A stretch of DNA of 64,000 nucleotides. Origin: an uncultured bacterium. GTDB taxonomy: Bacteria; Myxococcota_A; Bradymonadia; UBA7976; VGTA01. Positions within the stretch are counted from its first letter, which is position 1; every line of letters starts with the position of its first letter. Positions 61,437-64,000 of the stretch are shown piece by piece. A model generated the notes under the pieces. The model was not told the DNA's origin. It ran no database searches and was given only the letters and a program-made list of their open reading frames with translations. A program made the position numbers and the translations under genes. The stretch is taken from positions 1-64,000 of the forward strand of contig CALSSE010000024.1 in assembly GCA_943788935.1 (NCBI GenBank), given 5' to 3'.

Positions 61437-62267
61437 ATGCTCTTGAGACTTAATGACATCGCCCAGTTAAGTCGAGGTTGTTTATTTTTCCTCTTAGCTT
61501 TACTGACCCTCTCATTCTCGATGCCCGAAGACGCTGATGCCCGAAGGAGAGGATACTCAAGATCTCGTAGTCGGTCTAGCTCTGCTCGACGACGACCGAG
61601 AACCAGAACTCGGAGCGCTAGAAGCTCACGAAGCTCTCGAAGCTCTCGAAGCTCTCGAAAAAGTACCCGACCACGAACTCGACGTAAAGGCATGGGCTTA
61701 GGCGCTCTCTTGGGCTCTAGTCCTACAGCGAAACCTAGCTCTCAGCGTCGACGCTCTACTCAATCCTCTCGCTCTAGACGGCGCTCAGGTTCTTATGGTC
61801 GCCGGTCTCGCTACCAAGACCGTGGGTCTTGGTGGACGAGAAGCTCTAATCTTAAGCGTGGATGGCGGAATAGCTTTCGCCCTCGCCGACGATTTAGAAG
61901 GAGCTTCTTCAATAGTCATCGACGGATCGTCGATATATGGGACCCTTACTTCCTGGCCTCAGCGACGACCGCCCTATTTTGGTACCATCATTGGGAGTCT
62001 CCCGAGATCCATGAGGCACTCTATGAAGATCATGTCTTAGAAGATGCCGATCTCGCTGCTTTAGAGCTTGAAGTCAAAGCTCTAGAGGCGAAAGGAGTAC
62101 CTAGAGACCCCGATTACCTCCCCGAAGGGATAGGGCCAGAAGACGCCTATTCAGATGACTATCTCAGTCAAGAGAGACGCCGTCGAGAAGAAGGGGGAAG
62201 CGGACTCTTATTCCTAGGCTTCGTCGCGATCGGACTCGGTATAGGATTTAAGTTCTTTAGAGGTTAA
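61437..62267 (+). CDS. Secreted Arg/Ser-rich protein with C-terminal membrane helix
   Basis: This 276-residue protein has a signal peptide (CLFFLLALLTLSFSMPEDADA). About 110 residues with RS/SR dipeptides and RRR blocks follow (about 30-135), very basic. The next region is Trp/Tyr/Phe-rich (SWWTRSSNLKRGWRNSF..., DPYFLASATTALFWYHHW), then an acidic helical segment and a final hydrophobic helix (GLLFLGFVAIGLGIGFKFF). It resembles no family I recognise. The basic stretch would bind anionic polymers such as DNA, LPS or teichoic-type polymers. ATG 61437 follows AGGA. A 9-bp repeat (CGAAGCTCT) occurs inside the Arg/Ser region. Confidence 0.7.
   Translation: MLLRLNDIAQLSRGCLFFLLALLTLSFSMPEDADARRRGYSRSRSRSSSARRRPRTRTRSARSSRSSRSSRSSRKSTRPRTRRKGMGLGALLGSSPTAKPSSQRRRSTQSSRSRRRSGSYGRRSRYQDRGSWWTRSSNLKRGWRNSFRPRRRFRRSFFNSHRRIVDIWDPYFLASATTALFWYHHWESPEIHEALYEDHVLEDADLAALELEVKALEAKGVPRDPDYLPEGIGPEDAYSDDYLSQERRRREEGGSGLLFLGFVAIGLGIGFKFFRG
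61620..61658 (+). repeat. 9-bp tandem repeat, about four units
   Basis: AGAAGCTCA, then CGAAGCTCT three times and CGA encode RSSRSSRSSRSSR within the Arg/Ser-rich protein. Confidence 0.9.
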
Positions 62268-62273
62268 GCGGCT

Positions 62274-62288
62274 ACTCGCTAAGCGAGT
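62274..62288. terminator. Palindrome between convergent genes
   Basis: ACTCGCT-A-AGCGAGT is a near-continuous palindrome in the 36-bp gap between the convergent Arg/Ser-rich gene and typA. No T tract is present; a terminator role is only suggested by position. Confidence 0.3.
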
Positions 62289-62303
62289 TACGCTCAACGC
62301 TAC

Positions 62304-64000
62304 TTAAGACTCGGCGCGCTTCTCTAGACGCTTACGATCGCTGTGATCGAGAACTCGCTTACGGAGACGAACCGCCTTTGGCGTAATTTCTACTAGCTCA
62401 TCCGAGTTAATAAATTCTAGAGCCTCTTCTAGAGTCATTTTGCGGACAGCATTGAGCTTCGTATCGATATCCTTAGTCGCGCTACGGATGTTATCGAGCT
62501 TCTTCGCTTTACAGGGATTAACGACCATGTCTTGGTTACGCGCAGATTCCCCTACGACTTGACCAGCATATACCTTTTGACTCGGGTCAACAAACAGCTG
62601 TCCACGCTCTTGCAAACTCTCCATGGAGTAAGAGGTCACTGTCCCACTCTCTAGGGCGACGAGCGCGCCGCTAGCTCTTCTCTGGAATGGACCTTTGTAA
62701 GGACCATACTTATCAAAGGTACGATAGAGGTTGCCTGTGCCTCTCGTTTGAGTCAAAAACTTACTTCGATACCCGATAAGACCACGTGAGGGCACTACGA
62801 ACTCTATCCGCGCCATACCATCTGTATCAGTGCGAAGATCCTTCATCTCGCCGCCGCGCTGATTAAGCTCTTGGATCACTGAGCCGCTGAACTCGCCTTC
62901 ACAGCTCACAGTGACTTCCTCATAAGGCTCTTCTTTGCCATTAGGTCCATCCTTAATGACGACCCGAGGCATGGAAACCATAAGCTCATACCCTTCACGG
63001 CGCATGGTCTCAATCAATATGCCGAGGTGAAGCTCACCACGACCTGAGACTTTAAAGACCTCAGGAGAGTTGGTGTCTTCTACGCGGAGCGCTACGTTAG
63101 ACTGGAGCTCTTTGTAGAGTCTCTCTCGTACCTTGCTGCTCGTGACATGAGAGCCATCTAGACCAGAGAAGGGACCGTTATTAGCGATAAACTCCATAGA
63201 GATCGTTGGCTCATCAACAGCGATCGGAGGGAGCGCTTCGGGTTTTGCGGGGTCACAGAGCGTCTCTCCGGGGAGGATATCAAGGAAACCAGCGATACCA
63301 ACGATGTCACCTGCTCCAGCCTCTTCAACAGGTACCTGGTTGAGACCCACAAATCCTGTCAAACGAGTCACACGAGCTTTACGTGGCCCTTCATCGCTCA
63401 AGCCTAGGCAAGAGAGCTGATCTCCCTTACGAATCGTTCCCTTTAGGATACGACCGATCGCGATACGTCCTATAAAGTCATCATAGGCGATAGTCGCGAC
63501 CTGCATTTGGAAAGGTGATTCTAGCTCAACCTTTGGTGCCGGCGCTAGCTCTTGAATACTATCGAGTAGAGGGATCAGATCCGTTTGCTCGTCCTCAAGT
63601 TCTTTGACTGCCCAACCATCTCGACCTGAGGCATAGAGGACCGGGAAGTCAAGCTGATGCTCATCTGCATCGAGGGCTACGAACAAGTCAAATACCTCGT
63701 CGAGGACCTCATCGGGTCGTGCGTCAGGGCGATCAACTTTATTAATGACTACGATTGGTCTCAGCTTATGGCTAAGCGCCTTGCTCAAGACAAAGCGAGT
63801 CTGAGGCATAGGGCCCTCAAAGGCATCTACTAGCAAGAGAACTGAGTCAACCATCCCCAAGACTCGCTCTACCTCTCCACCGAAGTCAGCGTGACCTGGG
63901 GTATCTACTATGTTGATTGTGAGTCCATTCCAGCTGATCCCCGTATTCTTAGAGAGGATGGTGATCCCACGCTCTCGCTCTAGATCGAGCTTATCCATCG
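62304..64000 (-). CDS. typA: Translational GTPase TypA/BipA (5' end outside the window)
   Basis: The 565 visible residues lack roughly the first 45, including the P-loop. They match TypA/BipA: LDLERERGITI (switch I), DTPGHADFGGEVER (switch II), NKVDRPDARPDEV (G4), the EF-Tu domain II-like beta barrel (RIAIGRILKGTIRKGDQL), the EF-G-like domain (RGELHLGILIETMRREG) and the C-terminal TypA-specific domain with SRGLIGYRSKFLT and GTVTSY. BipA is a ribosome-associated GTPase involved in stress-dependent growth and ribosome assembly. The internal ATG at 63998 should not be taken as the start. Confidence 0.96.
   Translation of the reverse strand, partial: MDKLDLERERGITILSKNTGISWNGLTINIVDTPGHADFGGEVERVLGMVDSVLLLVDAFEGPMPQTRFVLSKALSHKLRPIVVINKVDRPDARPDEVLDEVFDLFVALDADEHQLDFPVLYASGRDGWAVKELEDEQTDLIPLLDSIQELAPAPKVELESPFQMQVATIAYDDFIGRIAIGRILKGTIRKGDQLSCLGLSDEGPRKARVTRLTGFVGLNQVPVEEAGAGDIVGIAGFLDILPGETLCDPAKPEALPPIAVDEPTISMEFIANNGPFSGLDGSHVTSSKVRERLYKELQSNVALRVEDTNSPEVFKVSGRGELHLGILIETMRREGYELMVSMPRVVIKDGPNGKEEPYEEVTVSCEGEFSGSVIQELNQRGGEMKDLRTDTDGMARIEFVVPSRGLIGYRSKFLTQTRGTGNLYRTFDKYGPYKGPFQRRASGALVALESGTVTSYSMESLQERGQLFVDPSQKVYAGQVVGESARNQDMVVNPCKAKKLDNIRSATKDIDTKLNAVRKMTLEEALEFINSDELVEITPKAVRLRKRVLDHSDRKRLEKRAES

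Noticed and set aside
63158..63998. Possible internal starts for the terminal gene, including ATG 63998
   Set aside because: The protein lacks the P-loop if started here; comparison with the TypA family shows the true start lies beyond the window.

Overview
The window looks like chromosomal DNA from a Gram-negative bacterium of the predatory or social delta-proteobacterial kind (Myxococcota / Bradymonadota-like), though with only moderate GC. This placement is inferred from gene content: lipid A enzymes (LpxK, an LpxL-type acyltransferase, a DUF374 acyltransferase and a lipid-flippase-type ABC exporter), many lipoprotein signal peptides, Cys-rich 'CGDG...CDDGN' (DUF4215-type) and thrombospondin-3-like Asp repeats, TIG and IgGFc-binding surface lipoproteins, FGE-sulfatase-like domains, PEGA/TPR envelope proteins and Hanks-type kinases. 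No rRNA, integrase, transposase or CRISPR array was found. One tRNA (Leu, UAA) is present.

Layout. 1-4.7 kb (+): the end of a large Asp/Cys-repeat protein with an FGE-like domain, a coiled-coil protein and an ABC1/AarF kinase. 4.7-11.4 kb (-): a four-gene operon (CREST/alkaline-ceramidase-like membrane protein, COG2509-type flavoprotein, two polytopic membrane proteins). 11.6-15.2 kb (+): tRNA-Leu, then a pseudokinase/coiled-coil/FGE fusion. 15.2-20.9 kb (-): an IgGFc-binding-type lipoprotein, a five-TIG lipoprotein and a YkgJ-type cysteine-cluster protein. 21.1-40.8 kb (+): a pseudokinase-PEGA membrane protein, followed by about 15 tightly spaced genes in which a complete peptide-type ABC importer (binding protein, two permeases, two ATPases) sits inside secreted TPR, PEGA, carboxypeptidase-regulatory-like and TolB-like proteins. 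This run ends with an ABC exporter and a DUF374 acyltransferase. 41.5-45.0 kb (+): rpoD, lpxK and an lpxL-type gene. 45.1-49.7 kb (+): an FHA/coiled-coil protein, a very acidic 15-residue-repeat protein and an apparently active Ser/Thr kinase. 49.7-58.0 kb: a CpaF-type ATPase (-), a secreted VWA protein (+), a TPR protein and a large beta-helix-like lipoprotein with a frameshift in a minisatellite (-), and a second UbiB/AarF kinase (-). 58.1-64 kb: murJ (+), a Cys-repeat lipoprotein with a purple-acid-phosphatase-like domain (-), a secreted Arg/Ser-rich protein (+) and the 5'-truncated typA/bipA (-).

Two themes run through the window. Envelope biogenesis genes (lipid A, MurJ, UbiB, lipoproteins) are mixed with phospho-signalling modules, including two kinase-fold proteins that have lost catalytic residues. 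Tandem repeats are also common: units of 9, 12, 15, 21, 24, 30, 45 and 171 bp inside genes, nearly all multiples of three, plus short duplications across start or stop codons. One 12-bp array contains a single 13-nt unit that splits a lipoprotein gene into two frames.

The best candidate for an undescribed system is the 21.1-38.4 kb block (pseudokinase, PEGA/TPR/TolB envelope proteins and embedded peptide importer). Next is the FHA / acidic repeat / kinase module at 45.1-49.7 kb. All functions are read from sequence motifs without database searches.
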